Shown here in pieces: positions 1-10,956 of a DNA stretch of 20,333 nt; the stretch's first letter is position 1; the number at the start of each line of letters is the position of its first letter. Origin of the DNA: Balamuthia mandrillaris (taxonomy: Eukaryota; Discosea; Longamoebia; Balamuthiidae); NCBI GenBank assembly GCA_031835245.1, contig JAVKOQ010000666.1, forward strand, positions 1-20,333, read 5' to 3'. The notes beneath the pieces were generated by a model, which was not told the DNA's origin, made no database searches, and saw nothing but the letters and a program-made list of their open reading frames with translations. The position numbers and the translations under genes are program-made.

Positions 1-1751
1 ATCATCTCTCGTATGCCCTCCGTGACTGTAGTAGTGTTTAGTGAGACTTAATGAATAGAGAAAGAGGGAGAAGATAAAGCAACGAAGGAGACGATGAAGG
101 GGAAAAGAGAGCAAAAGTCCAAGTGTACCAGAGAGGATGACAGATTTGTTTGACGAAAGCATACCAACGGGACATTCCACAAACGTCTTATCCTGAATTA
201 TATCAATCTCTACATCATTCCAATCTACTACCATTTGAGATCTCACACTCAAGGGAGAGAACATCTCTCTCGTCTTTTGCACCAACAGGCCTAAACGGCA
301 GTTCTTACGGAAGCGAATGGAAAAGTGGAAGGCTTCTTGCAGTTTCCGTGCCGCCAAGCTCTGGTGACAGCATCGGGTGCCCTCTTGAACCCATGAAGTT
401 ACGGTCTTGGCAAAGCGAACAAGAGCCTCCAAGTGACCTTTCTCGAAAGGTTGCAATTCGTTCTCAAAAAAATAGTCAAATATACTCTGGTATAGAAAAG
501 AAAATGAGAAAAGAAAAGAATGAGAAAGAGAACCGACGGAAGAGAAAGAGGAGGAGAAACAACAGGAAAGAGAAAAACGTACAGAATACACAAGTTTGTC
601 TTTCTCGATAATAAAGTCAGAGAGTATGATTTGAAGGTCTGTCAAGAGGAGACCTTCTACCTCCTTTACCCAAAAAGCTTTTAACGAAGTTTCGGCCTTC
701 CAGAGAAGAACAAAAAAATGAAAAAGAAACAGAAATTCAGTTTATAAAAACCAAGAGAGAGAGAGAGAGAGAGAGAGACCTGATCAAAGTTCAGACCGCA
801 TACGGAAGAGACAAGGAGTTGACAATGTACATGGTAGAGGACTAAAAACTGGCGCGCCTTCTTCAAGTTGTCCTCCTTGCTGTCCGCTAGCAGCGCCTCC
901 AGTTCCCTGTCCCCCAGCTCAAAGTTGGGCAGCGTGGGTGGTTTCCTCGAAGCACGATCGCCGTATGAATAAACCAAACGACTGAAAGGAGGATACCAAG
1001 GTTTTAAGAAAAAACCTATAACCACTTTAAAAGACAAAAAAAGAGGAATGTAACCTTCCGTGAGTCCGTCGCCGACGTTTCAGCGGGCTAGCAGCTCCAC
1101 TGCCGCCACTAGAATCGTTCATTGGGGTCAACGAGGTATCGCTTGAACTTCTATTCCGCGTGGAGTGCGTGGTCATGCTTCGCGGTGAAGAAGGCAAGTT
1201 GCTAGAGTTACCATCTCCTCCCCCTCCTTTTTGTCCCGAAGACGACGACGAAGACTTAGAGCTGCGTTGAGCGACCCTTCTGCCGGTCTGCACTTGAGAA
1301 GGCATTTCCAAGGTGGAGACCGGGCTGAGACGGATGCCGTGGTAGTGGTGCTTGGTCTTGCCGCGCGGACCCAGGCGGCGGGTCTTCAGCTGGGGAAAGA
1401 CGGAACGGATGATCTTGCCAAAGTTGGCCATGTTGGTGCACTGCAGGTGGCTGGCTATGCAGAACTCCTGGTAGTGCTGGTAGACCAGGTGCTTGGGCAG
1501 GCAGCTACTGTCGCTCTCCTCATAGTTGTGTTTGATCCTTTTCAGGTTGAAAAATATGTAAGTGATGAAGCAGAAATAAAAGAAGTGGACTAAGAAGAAT
1601 GGAGGAAGAAAAAAAAAACAAACCAGTCGATAACACGAGGAAGAGCCTCTTTCTTGGAGATCTTGGTCATGTTGGAGGAGGTCGCGGCCTCCTCCCGCTC
1701 GTCGGCGTCCAGGTTGAGGTGGGACATGCCCTCCCCTACCATATCCATCAT
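1..1751 (-). CDS. RFX-family winged-helix transcription factor (partial, 3' end beyond window)
   Basis: Exons read on the minus strand: 1751-1624, 1537-1055, 981-780, 696-583, 486-129 and 25-1 (continuing off the edge). The frame stays open for at least 436 residues. The RFX DNA-binding domain lies very near the N-terminus (about residues 37-115), with the hallmark stretches WIKHNYEE, LVYQHYQEFC, NFGKIIRSVFPQLKTRRLG and HHYHGIRL. A Ser/Gly-rich linker follows. The region from about residue 265 onward (FWVKEVEGLL, DKLVYSSIFDYFF, ALVRFAKTVTSWVQ, then a VDWNDVEID segment) matches the conserved B/C dimerisation region of RFX1-3 proteins. RFX proteins bind X-box DNA in the nucleus. The start chosen is ATG 1751, preceded by a poly-A tract; an upstream exon between 1760 and 2400 cannot be excluded. 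Little activation-domain sequence precedes the DNA-binding domain. The last intron (26-128) is the least certain. Family call is firm; exact targets are unknown. Confidence 0.9.
754..778. repeat. (GA)n microsatellite in RFX intron 3
   Basis: Uninterrupted GA dinucleotide run just downstream of the donor at 779-778. On the gene's sense strand it is a (CT)n pyrimidine tract. Confidence 0.95.
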
Positions 1752-2552
1752 TTTGTTTTTTTTTTTTTTTGTGCTTCTCTTCTTATGTGCAAGTCTTCGG
1801 CTTCTTCGAAGGAGAAGGAGAGAGCGGAGAAAAACGGCGCAAACAAAATAAAATGTAACAAAAAATATATATACTAATAATCGAGATCAAAAAATCACCG
1901 CTGCGCTCTCCCCTCTCCTCTTTACTTTTTTTTTGTGTGTGTGTGTTTGGTACTTGTAGTAGTAGGTCCGGCCCAACACACACAAATCAACGATGCATCC
2001 AAAAAAAAAAAAATAAAAATAAAAATAAATCAAAAAATTCCTGATGAGACCACTCTTTTTTCTTTCATCCACTACTGCTACTGCTACACTTTCTTTGGTT
2101 CTGTTTTTTCTTTTCTTTCTCTTTTCTACTACTATTTTTTTTCTTCTTGTCGTTTGTCTTTCTTTTCTAAACTTTTTTTTTTCTATCGTAGCTTTGGGGC
2201 GTTTTTTTTCTCTTTCTCTCTGTCCCCCCAAACAAACTTCATTCCCACGACAAAGCCTCCTTTGAGTTGGGATGGGTGCGGCAGTGGTGCAGGGGTTTGT
2301 CCGCCGGGAATGGGGGCGAAAAGGGAACAATCGAATGGACCCTTTTTTGCCGTTTCGGAGGAACGATCCGGGTGTGGCGGAGTTTTCGGTGAAGGAAAAT
2401 AGCCGGGATATTAAACCGGAAAATAGAATTATTAAGTAATGATCGTTCTGATTTGGAAATTGTCGAGAGATCTTTTCTTATTTATGGAAAAACAACATCT
2501 TGCAGATTTGCTTTCTATGGAAAAAGTAGCCAAATAGATCTGCAGTCTTTTA
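1752..2552. other. Intergenic: 3' flank of RPAP1 and 5' region of the RFX gene
   Basis: No gene is supported here. The stretch 1752-2220 is low-complexity, with long T and A runs (for example 1756-1770 and 1999-2012) and TTTTCTTTC tracts. About 2260-2400 is unlike its surroundings: GC-rich, with several runs of three to five G on the plus strand. It is a plausible promoter or 5' UTR for the RFX gene. Open frames here are short, biased by the repeats and resemble no family I know. Confidence 0.6.
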
Positions 2553-2554
2553 TT
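2549..2554 (-). terminator. AATAAA poly(A) signal overlapping the RPAP1 stop codon
   Basis: The RPAP1 stop reads TAATAAA on the minus strand, so the canonical AATAAA starts at the second base of the stop codon (2555-2553). This implies a very short 3' UTR. Confidence 0.6.
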
Positions 2555-5500
2555 AGGCAACAAGCCAATCTTCTGCAATCCGCTGGGATGCTGCGGAAGT
2601 GGAGGAGGAGGGTCCAGCGCCGAGGACGTGTTGTTGCATCCATTGCCATCGGGCCGCCGGCACACACCATCGCTGGAGGTGATGCGACGGTGGCTCCTTG
2701 TTATCTCCAAAGATCTGAGTGATTCGATATCCACATAAATCGGAATAGAGATACTATTGGTTTTTTTTGTGTGTTTTGGTGGTTGCTCAGAACAGAGAGA
2801 AAAGAATAAGAAGAAGAACAAACAAACCTTATCTTCCGCTTCTTCGATGATTCGATGCAGCATTTCCGTACGCCACCAAACTTGCTTCGCTCCTGCTTCT
2901 TTCTGTTCTTCTTCCTCTTCTTCATTTTGCAAGTCGGTGTCTTCATCATCAAAGATGAATGCAGCCAAGTGGTGAACAGCTATCCAATAAAGATGTTTGC
3001 AGCGAGAAGGTCGAATCTTGCCGCCCACCAACGCGCTTTCATAGATGGCGAGCATGTCCCTGTCTTGTTCTTTTGGAAGAAGATACGTCTCAAAGCTTGG
3101 CAGCAATTGTCCTTCTTTCCCATCCTCTTCGTTTTCCTCATCCGCTATTCCGTTATGTGGATATTCAGGTAGAGAGAGAAGATAGAGTGAGTCGTTGAGT
3201 TGGTTCCAAAGGGTTCTCCTGTACTCCACGCGGTAACGAGTCTGGAGGAAGAGGAAGAGGTACTGAGCAAACACTTTGTGACCGAACGAAACGGACTGAA
3301 ACTGATCCAACAGTCGAACAAAGAAGTTGTAAAAACTCTCTCCGATATGTTGTTCAAAGTCCAAAAAGCCGTTGGTCATTCGTCTTGACGAGGCTGAGGC
3401 AGAAGAGGTAAGGAAAAGAACTAAGAGTTGTTGTAAGAGAGCCATAACGGCGTTGTCAAAGAGTTGGTCGGTTGGACAGATGAGAAATGCTTTCATCACG
3501 TGATAACATTTTATGGCTGGATTGATGTTTTGATGTATATCTGTTAAAACATGTTCAAAGTGAGTAAATAAAAGTCGAAAGACTGCAAGCAGAACGAAAA
3601 AAAGACTGAAGACAACAACGGCCGAATGGAAGAAAGAAAGAAAGAAAGAGACAATAAGAAAGAAAAGAAAGAAGAAAGAAAAGAAAGAATGAAGAAAGAA
3701 GGAAGAGGGCAAAAAAAAAAGCAAGAAGCGGAAAAGGTACATGAAGTAGGATCCAGCTCTAGGCTGTACAGAAAAGCTAAGGCGCTTTGAACCAGCTCCA
3801 GAGAAGTCAAAATGATTTGTTCCGGTTCCTCTTCGAACTCGGCCCCCGGTGGCAGAGGCGTCATCTTGGAGAGCTGTTCGTAGTAATAAATAAAGGGAAG
3901 GAAAGGCCACTCTGGCGTCATATAAGTCAATAGCTGCTGACGAGCTGTTACTGCAGTAGCTAAAGAGGATGACAAGCAACTCAAGGAAGAAGGAGGCCCT
4001 GCTATCATTGATTCTGTAGGCAGGTTTGGTTGTTTTTGTTAGTTGTGATCGAAAAGAGGTGTGACAAGCAGACATGGAAAACAAGAACGGAGAAAGAGAA
4101 ACGAAAGAGAAACCTGGCTCAGGTCGTATAAATTCATCAGTAAAGAACTTGAGAAGCTCTCTTCTGATAGTCTTGGCGGTAATGTGGGATACGGAGGAAG
4201 CTCTGGTTTCCTCCTCCATCTCAGATTGCTTCACACGAGATTGAAGAGGAGATGGTTCTGTTGACAACAGTCTCATCGCTATGGCCAATCGATCTACTTG
4301 TTTGCTCAGCGAAGAAGAAGTACGAAGCTGATCAAGATAGGGTAAGGAGCAATAGAGATACGTTTCCTCCAAAACGATATCATGCAAGACTTGATAGATC
4401 CCCCTATCATGCTCCGGAAGCATGAGAGGAGGAAGAGCAGTTGTTTCTTGTTGTGCAACGTCTTTCTCATTGGAGAGAAGAGCTCCTCCTGCTGTATGAG
4501 CCATAATAGCTCTTGGAGGGATATTTCCAGAAAGACTGTTGAATGCACAGGAGAAAAGTTGTTTGCGTTCATTTGCTTTTTGGTTGTTCTGAACGAAGAA
4601 AAAAGTTGTTGGCAAAGAACAGAAAATAAAACCTGAGAAAAAACCATACCTTATCCTGTTCTCTCTCTGTTGTGATGTTGTCACTGCTGTAGTCAAAACG
4701 CGTGTCTGCAAGTTGAAGCAATTGCAATAAATGAAGAACGAGAGATTGTTGGATGCGCATCGTAAAACCATAAAACCAATTTCTGTGGCTGTAACCTAAT
4801 ATTCCTCCATCTGCTTTCTCTGCACAAAAGTTCATTTGCTATTGTTTTTTTTTTTTTGAAAAAATGTAAGCTTCATTTTAGAGGGAGGAAGAGGGGGAAT
4901 GATAGAGAAAAAGTAACTGGATTTTGAGGCAAACTCGTCAACAAAGAGTTCAACGAAGGCAGAACCTCAGAAACACAGCGTCGAAGCCAATCCTCGTCCT
5001 TATCCTCCTTCTCATTTTTTCTTTCATTTGTTTGTCGCGAAGAGGGAGAACGACCTAAAGCATGGCATATTTCCAAGATGTGACAGAACAACTTACTAAA
5101 CGCCAACACAGCATTACAAGCGTTACCAGCAAGAAGGAACGATCGTAACGCATTATTGTCGTCGTTCGGAAGAAATGTCTCAGGGAGAGCATCAAGAGAG
5201 AAGTGCAATCGTTCTTTTTGTTGTTCCTCTTTCGTTTTCTCGTTGATTGAATAGTTTTGTTGTTTTGATCGACACAGTTGAAGTAAGAAAGGGAAGAGAG
5301 GGCCGTGTACCAAAGGAAGAATGTGTTCCATCATCCATCTTTCCATCGTCGTTATCATTCCTCTTTTCTTCTTATGTCGGTGTTGACGTTGATACATCGA
5401 AGAGGAAGAATCGTGTTGAGGGGATGGAGAAGGTGTACGTTGGTCACCGTGATTGAATTCTTGTCTGGAAACATGTTCAAAGTGAACTGCAAGCAAATGG

Positions 5501-8500
5501 AGCACTGAACCCAGAAGCGCTATTTGAGGAAGCATCAAATCGTCTTCTTCTTTTCTTCTGCTGTCATCTTCACCAGAAGCAGAAAGAGAATCACAAATTA
5601 AAGTGTTGAGATGGAACAGAAGAACTTGACTGTGATCCAACAAAGGAACAACGTTGGTCCAAGTGACGGATAGTTTTGGAGATGTGAATCGAGCAGGCTC
5701 TGCTGCGACGTTTGTCAAACTTGCAAAAAAGTTGAAGAGCGTTTGTGTTCGTTGACAATGTTGAGCAGAAATGATGGTCTTTTGTGCGGTTGAAGGCGAC
5801 GCAGAAGATGAAGCAGAAGAGGCAGACGATGAATGAAAAAAGGAGAAAGGCTGCATATGCTCAAAAAGAATAGGAAAGATGTCGACGTAGAGACCCGTGT
5901 TCAATCCATAAGTGACACAAACATTCCACAATCGAATACTCTCTATGAAGAGAAGTTGATGAACATCTCTTGCGTTGGTTGTTTCTTCTTCTTCTTTTTG
6001 GTTGCTGGTGGAGATGACAATGAACCGCTTCGTACAATCGATCAATCCATCACGGCTAAGAGTGAAAGCGACGGTGCGATCGGCTTGACAAAGAACGCGA
6101 ACGAGTTTTATGGCCGACGGTAATGGAGTTCCGTAATAGACATCGTTGCCTTCAGACTGTTCTTCTTGGCTAGCAAATGGAGATACTTCGATAAATTCTT
6201 TTCGAAGAACCTCTATCAAACGTGGACACTATACAATTTTATAAGGTGAGTTATGTTAATCACAAATATTGCATGGACAAAGATGAAAGTCAGAGAGAGA
6301 ACCTGAAATACAGCTCTGGCAGCAGCAACAGAATGTCTTGCGATACGTATGAGGATTTCTAGGATAAGGGGAACAACGGTAGGAATCCGAACAACCTCCA
6401 AAATATAACTTTTTAAATAAAGACGAGAAAAAGTCGCATTAGAAGAAATGATTGAAGTAGGAGGTAAGTAAACGCACCGCAATCGCGACAATAGTCGCAT
6501 TCGTAAGACAGCATGAATAACATCCTTTTCCGCCAAGTCGGCATCCTTTTCGAGGTCCACGTTGACTTCCTCCTTTATATCAAAACTAAGATCGAGAGTT
6601 GTCGATGAAGAGTGGCCATCATTACTTTCGTATGTCGTGTCATATGGGTTTGGAGCCAAAGGAAAAGTCTCAAGACCTCCATACCATTCGCAAAACTGAT
6701 CCAATATTCGTTCTTCTATTTTTGTTTCCCGGTACAACAAAATCAGAACAAAGAAACGGTGCAAGGAGGAGAACAAGAAGAAAAGAAGTTACCTAGAGGA
6801 TCGCACAGGAGTGCGTGAAGAGCTCGTACAGCGCTAGCCAAAACGTTGGTAGTCTTATCGTCCAACGCCATTCTCAACAGCAACGCCATTCTTGGATTCA
6901 TTTCATGCAACACGAATCGTTGAAGTAGCATCCTTGAGGCACTATCCTCGTTTGTCTGTGTGCTCCTTCTTTGTCTCAAAATTTCTGCCAAAGTATTCAA
7001 CGCGATAACACGTTGAGAGGCGACTTGACTTCTGCTCAACAAGACCAGTTCTTCGATGGTATAACCAGCTTTCTCTGGCTCTTTGCCGTGATGATGCAAC
7101 GCTGCATGAGTCGGGACGTCTTGCTTTCTTCTCATTTCTTCTTCTTCGCTCATCTCTGGTCGCCATAAAACATTTCCTCCAAAGTCGAATCGCCAACAAG
7201 CAACTCCAAATGTTGGTGCTGATGAAGAGAAAGAAGAGAGAGAAGAGGTTTTATCATCTATGTTTCCTATCCACTCTTCCTTTTCTGGTTCTCTTTCAGG
7301 AAGCGGAGAGATTGTAGTTGGTTTGGTTAGGAGTTCTTGTTTGATTCTTTGTTCTATTTCTTTCTTAGAGGGCCATTTTTGACGTGCTTCTTGTTGCAAT
7401 TGTTCACTTATTCTGCTTGCTTTGAAGGGACGATGATTCTTTGCCGTTTTTGTTGTTTGTTCTTCTTGCGATGATGACCTCTTTCTCCCAAGGGGTATCA
7501 ACTCCACTACATCTGGAGAAGGTGCCTTCACATCTAGATCTCGTTCAACCTCTGGTGCTTCTTCAAGACTTGCTCTCTGGAGTTCCATTGATCCAACAAC
7601 ATCTTTGCCTTTCTCTTGTTCTGCTTCTTCCTCGCTTACTTCTTCTATTACTACGTTCATACTTTCTGCTTTTCCCTTTTGTTCATTTTCGGCTTTGCCG
7701 AGGTTTCGCGAAAACGAAGAAGAAGAAGAAGAAGAAGAAGAAGAACAAGAACAAGAAGAAGAAGTGTTACGGTTTTGACCTCGTTTCTTCAACAGAGCGA
7801 CTAATGCAGGATCCAACGAGCGTGCTATCTCCTCTTGGGCTTGTTCTATTTCTTCAGCGGACATTGTGGACAACGTTGTAGCTGTTTCTTTGCGAATTTC
7901 TTCCATCATACCTCCTTCATTCCTTGATGTCACGAAAGAAGACGAGGAAATCCTGTTTGTTTCTTTTACTGTTGCAACGTTTTTCTTCGTCATTACTGCT
8001 GTTGAGCGGTATTTTGGTTGTTGCTGACGAAAGGCAGAACGATGGAGTACTTCTGGAAATCCGGTGCGAGGAGAGGAGAGGAGAGAAGATGGAGGAGCGA
8101 ATGAAAAAGTGGAAGCGTCTCTCTCTACGATGTTTGTAAGTACTGTAAACAAGTCATCCTTAGCATCTTGTTCTGATGTGTTTTCAGGATTAGCAAGAAA
8201 AGAGAGAATGAGAGAAGAGAAAAAGCAGAGGGCGAGTGAAGGAATGAGCGAGAAGAGAGAAGGAAAGAAGCAGAGAAGGGAGAGAAGCAAAGAAACAGAG
8301 AAAGTAACAGAAAGAAGAGAAGAGGGTAGGGAGGTACCTTCCAAACGCTGCATTACTTCGGCGTCCGTCTCCGCGACAGGTTCTGCCTCTCGTCGGCCTC
8401 GTCGCTGCTGTGCAAAGCGAGAGGCGGAGGAGCCCCGTCCCCTCCTCGCTGACATAGGATGAGCGGCAGGACTCAAGCTCGGCGGCAACACAGGCAGCTC

Positions 8501-8796
8501 TCCCAACGAGACGACATCCTTTTCCACCACTACTTCCTCTGTTCAAACCGGAAGAAGTGTGAGGGAAGAAAGATTGTAGCAAAGAGAATTAAACAAAGAG
8601 AGAACTAACCAGCACGTTGTGATGCTGAAGAAGAAGAGGCGGAGGAGGAAGAGGGAGGTGAAGGGTTGATGCGCTTCACAGTGGCGGCAGCTCGCTCGCC
8701 AGAGCGAAGGAACTGCTGCTGGTAGCGAATGAGATCCTCCTCTGTGGTTTGATTTCTGAGTGCCTCTCGCTTGGATGGATGGTGTTGGCCTGACAT
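2553..8796 (-). CDS. RPAP1: RNA polymerase II-associated protein 1 (RPAP1) homologue
   Basis: Eleven exons on the minus strand: 8796-8610, 8538-8338, 8172-6793, 6715-6478, 6408-6303, 6228-4918, 4838-4650, 4588-4114, 4013-3741, 3582-2828 and 2714-2553, giving 1758 residues with all junction phases consistent. RPAP1 helps assemble RNA polymerase II and bring it into the nucleus. Evidence in order: N-terminal motif EEDLIRYQQQFLRSG (about 19-33); RPAP1_N motif AEEIEQAQEEIARSLDPALV (about 235-254); RPAP1_C block with RFDFGGNV, PTHAALHHHGKEPEKAGY and LLSRSQVASQRVIALN (about 455-520); LLSRLRYILEVVRIP and IRIARHSV, close to human LLPRFRYVLEV and LIRLARHS; CPRLIEVLRKEF; and near the C-terminus LYWIAVHHLAAFIF (about 1645). 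Human RPAP1 is 1393 residues; the excess here is Ser/Glu-rich spacer, including a poly-Ser run. Start: ATG 8796, with no in-frame upstream ATG. Family call is very secure; exon 7's acceptor (4840-4839) is the weakest junction. Confidence 0.93.
7716..7763. repeat. (GAA)n/(GAACAA)n tract inside RPAP1 coding sequence
   Basis: A GAA trinucleotide repeat within exon 3. On the sense strand it is TTC/TCT-type and is read as a poly-serine run with a few Cys (about residues 267-281). It lies between the RPAP1_N and RPAP1_C blocks, so it is a length-variable spacer. Confidence 0.9.
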
Positions 8797-9054
8797 GTAG
8801 CAACAGCACGTGTTGTTTGTTAGCTGCACCTGTTCTCTCTTTTGTTTTGTTCGAAGGGATTGGTGATCTGCTTTTCTTTCTTTCACTCCTTTTCTTTTCT
8901 TTTTCTTTTGTTCGTATCGAAAATTTTCATAATTTATTATCGATATCAGTAAATATTTTCACTCAATTTTCATGTCGTCATGAATTTTATCCGTGACGAC
9001 ACGAATCAATTTAGACAATTCCATCCACTTTTATCGCAGCTTTTGCCGCACGCT
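8797..9054. other. Intergenic: RPAP1 upstream region and 3' flank of the arsenite methyltransferase gene
   Basis: No gene. It holds an AT-rich stretch (8920-8960) with the likely methyltransferase poly(A) signal, and copies of a TGACGAC motif (8972-8981 as its reverse complement, and about 8992-9002). The T/C-rich segment just above 8880 is probably RPAP1 5' UTR. Confidence 0.6.
8933..8938 (-). terminator. AATAAA poly(A) signal for the arsenite methyltransferase gene
   Basis: AATAAA on the minus strand, about 117 bases past the stop codon at 9057-9055, in an AT-rich stretch. It is the only canonical signal before the next gene. Confidence 0.5.
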
Positions 9055-9866
9055 TTAACAACAGGAAGAAGAACCAGCAGCGACGGAAGGTGCTGAAGAA
9101 GAAGAAGAAGCAGACGAGGAGGAAGAAGGCTGTGCGACGGTGCCACTTCCACAACCAACAAACAACCCGAAATGAGTGGATCGGTCTCCAATGACCGTAA
9201 AGTGGGGTGCGAGCCGCGTCTTTGCCAGCATCGAGCAAGTATTGCCACAAACAGGCACGACCTTGCCTTTGGCGAAGACGTGGTTTTGATCCAACACAAA
9301 CTCGTTGCTGCAACTTTGGATGGTCCCTTTGTAGATGACGGCTTGGCCATAGTCCTCGCATGCTGGTTCCAGGTCATCCAGTTTGAAGAGTCTGTACGTG
9401 CTGGAGAAGAACTTAATGTGGCCTTTTTTTTTTCAGCCATGAGTCAGCAAAGCAGTCGTCTACAAAGTTCGTTGAACCACAAAGAACAGCACAAACATCA
9501 ATGAACACAAACCGAGTTTCTCTTCCAACCGAGTATTGCCAAGGGAAAGGACCCTGTCCTCCACTAAGCGAGGGTCGCCAAAACCGACTCCTCTGGCCAT
9601 CCACAAAAAGTCGTTGCGGTAAAGGGCGCCGCTGAGGCACTCCCCCCAAAGCACTGAATCTTTTTGAAGGGGCTCGGGGACTCTTCGATCCGCGTAGACG
9701 TCAGAGAAGTAGAGCTCTCCGCCGGGTTTGAGGAGGCGGTGGGCCTCCCGCAGGACCGCTCGTTTGTCTGGACAAAGATTTATCACACAATTCGAGCTGT
9801 ATGTTGGTTGTGTGTCCGTTGAGTTGCAGCAGTTTAACAAGGGAGAGAAGAGAAGAGGAGCAGAAA

Positions 9867-9913
<47 letters not shown>

Positions 9914-10427
9914 TCAGTAGGATAGAGGACAGAGAACAGAGAAAGGCAAAGTAGGGGAGAAGGGCATACATGATGAGATCGAAACTTTCATCCTCAAAGC
10001 CAAGTTCATCCAACTTCTCAATGAAGCCCAACTTGAACTCCACATTGGGCTTGTCATAGCCAAACGCCTTGGTGTGGTACTCCACGTGCTGCTTGGCCAC
10101 TTTGACCTGATTGTAGGTCATGTCCACGCCCACGACGTGCCCCTCCGCTCCCACCAGCCTGGACAGGATGAAGCAGTCCTGTCCGCTGCCCGAGCCCAGG
10201 TCCAGGACGCGTAGGCCTCTCAGCAGCTCCACGTCGGCGGGGACGGTGAGGCCGCAGCCGTAGAACTTGCTGCGCACCTCGTCGTGAATGAGGGAGAGGG
10301 CCTCACGAATGGGAGCAGGGGGGCGCTTGCCCCCGGACACGCAGCAGGCATTGGTCTGGAGGTCCTGGTTGTTGGTGAGGCGCTCCCCGTAGTATTCTTG
10401 CACGCTGCTACGCTTTTCTTGCTCCAT
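9055..10427 (-). CDS. AS3MT: Arsenite S-adenosylmethionine methyltransferase (AS3MT/ArsM type)
   Basis: Three exons on the minus strand (10427-9970, 9796-9513, 9422-9055) give 369 residues; human AS3MT has 375. The enzyme transfers methyl groups from S-adenosylmethionine to trivalent arsenic in the cytosol, a detoxification and volatilisation route. Seen: YYGERL near the N-terminus; SAM motif I VLDLGSGSGQD (74-84); GVDMTYNQVKVAK; SNCVINLCPDK (154-164); KPGGELYFSDVY (176-187); LWGECLSGALY. The four cysteines that matter in AS3MT are all present: C28 and C58 (matching human C32 and C61), C156 and C206. The C-terminal domain (FFSSTYRLFKL, then VIYKGTI) also matches. The protein ends in a Ser-rich tail and a Cys-Cys pair, part of it encoded by a (GAA)n repeat. 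Start: first in-frame ATG at 10427. The exon 3 acceptor follows an A-run rather than a pyrimidine tract, which is unusual. Confidence 0.95.
9869..9911. repeat. (GA)n microsatellite in arsenite methyltransferase intron 1
   Basis: Long, nearly pure GA run inside the 173-bp intron 9797-9969. On the sense strand it is (CT)n. Confidence 0.95.
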
Positions 10428-10951
10428 GCTTTTCTTTTTTTTGGTTGTTTTTCCGTGTCGACAAGAAGTTTTTTTCAAAACAAGTACGTTATGCCAAACA
10501 TTTGAGGGATGCCAAAAAGAAAAACCACAGAAAGAAGAAACACGGGACGTTTTTGCACGGGAGCCCTATTTTAAGTTCTTTTTAACATAATTTGGTAAGT
10601 ATGTGACAGAATCATACCTCACAAAGAAAATATGTTAAGAAACATCACCAAACAAGGAAAAAATGTGGACGATTTTACAGAGAACTTCAAAAATAAGGAT
10701 TCTTGCAAAAAATGGGAGTTGGCCCGTGGAAGAAAAAGCAAGAAAGGTAGCATGAAGTCAAAGGAGGAGGGATGATGTGATGTGAGAAAGGAAGCAAGGA
10801 AAGAAAGAAACCGTGGTGTTCGGTCGTGCTAGCTATCGGTAGGGTGATGTGGGGATTTAAGAGGTTAAACCACCGGGAATACGTCGTGTTGTGAAAGCCT
10901 TTCAACGTGGCATGCTGCTGTGCCGCACGTTGCTTTCCTCCTCTATTTTAT
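10428..10951. other. Intergenic: arsenite methyltransferase promoter region and RING gene 3' flank
   Basis: No gene is supported. The segment next to 10428 is T/A-rich and should hold the methyltransferase promoter and 5' UTR, including the TGTCGACA palindrome listed separately. The part from 10690 to 10900 is purine-rich with no recognisable domain in any frame. Confidence 0.6.
10455..10464. promoter_or_regulatory. GTGTCGACAA, palindromic-core site just upstream of the arsenite methyltransferase
   Basis: The 8-bp core TGTCGACA is a perfect palindrome 28 bases before the methyltransferase ATG. The same core occurs twice in tandem upstream of the cupredoxin (13812-13833) and I found it nowhere else in the window. 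A role as a transcription-factor site is inference. Confidence 0.3.
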
Positions 10952-10956
10952 TTATT
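10951..10956 (-). terminator. AATAAA poly(A) signal overlapping the RING gene stop codon
   Basis: The end of the RING gene reads GAATAAATAAAA on the minus strand: one AATAAA contains the stop codon TAA (10954-10952) and a second overlaps it at 10952-10947. Confidence 0.6.

Noticed and set aside
150-611. 153-residue plus-strand frame at the left edge
   Set aside because: It runs antisense across RFX exons 4-5 and ends in a Lys/Arg-rich stretch coming from an intronic purine tract.
1231-1593. 120-residue plus-strand frame opposite the RFX exon
   Set aside because: It is the antisense shadow of the RFX DNA-binding domain, which is certain on the minus strand.
2432-4771. A single 779-residue minus-strand open frame
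   Set aside because: It reads through several RPAP1 introns; the conserved RPAP1 blocks shift frame at GT-AG boundaries, and the split model matches human RPAP1 far better.
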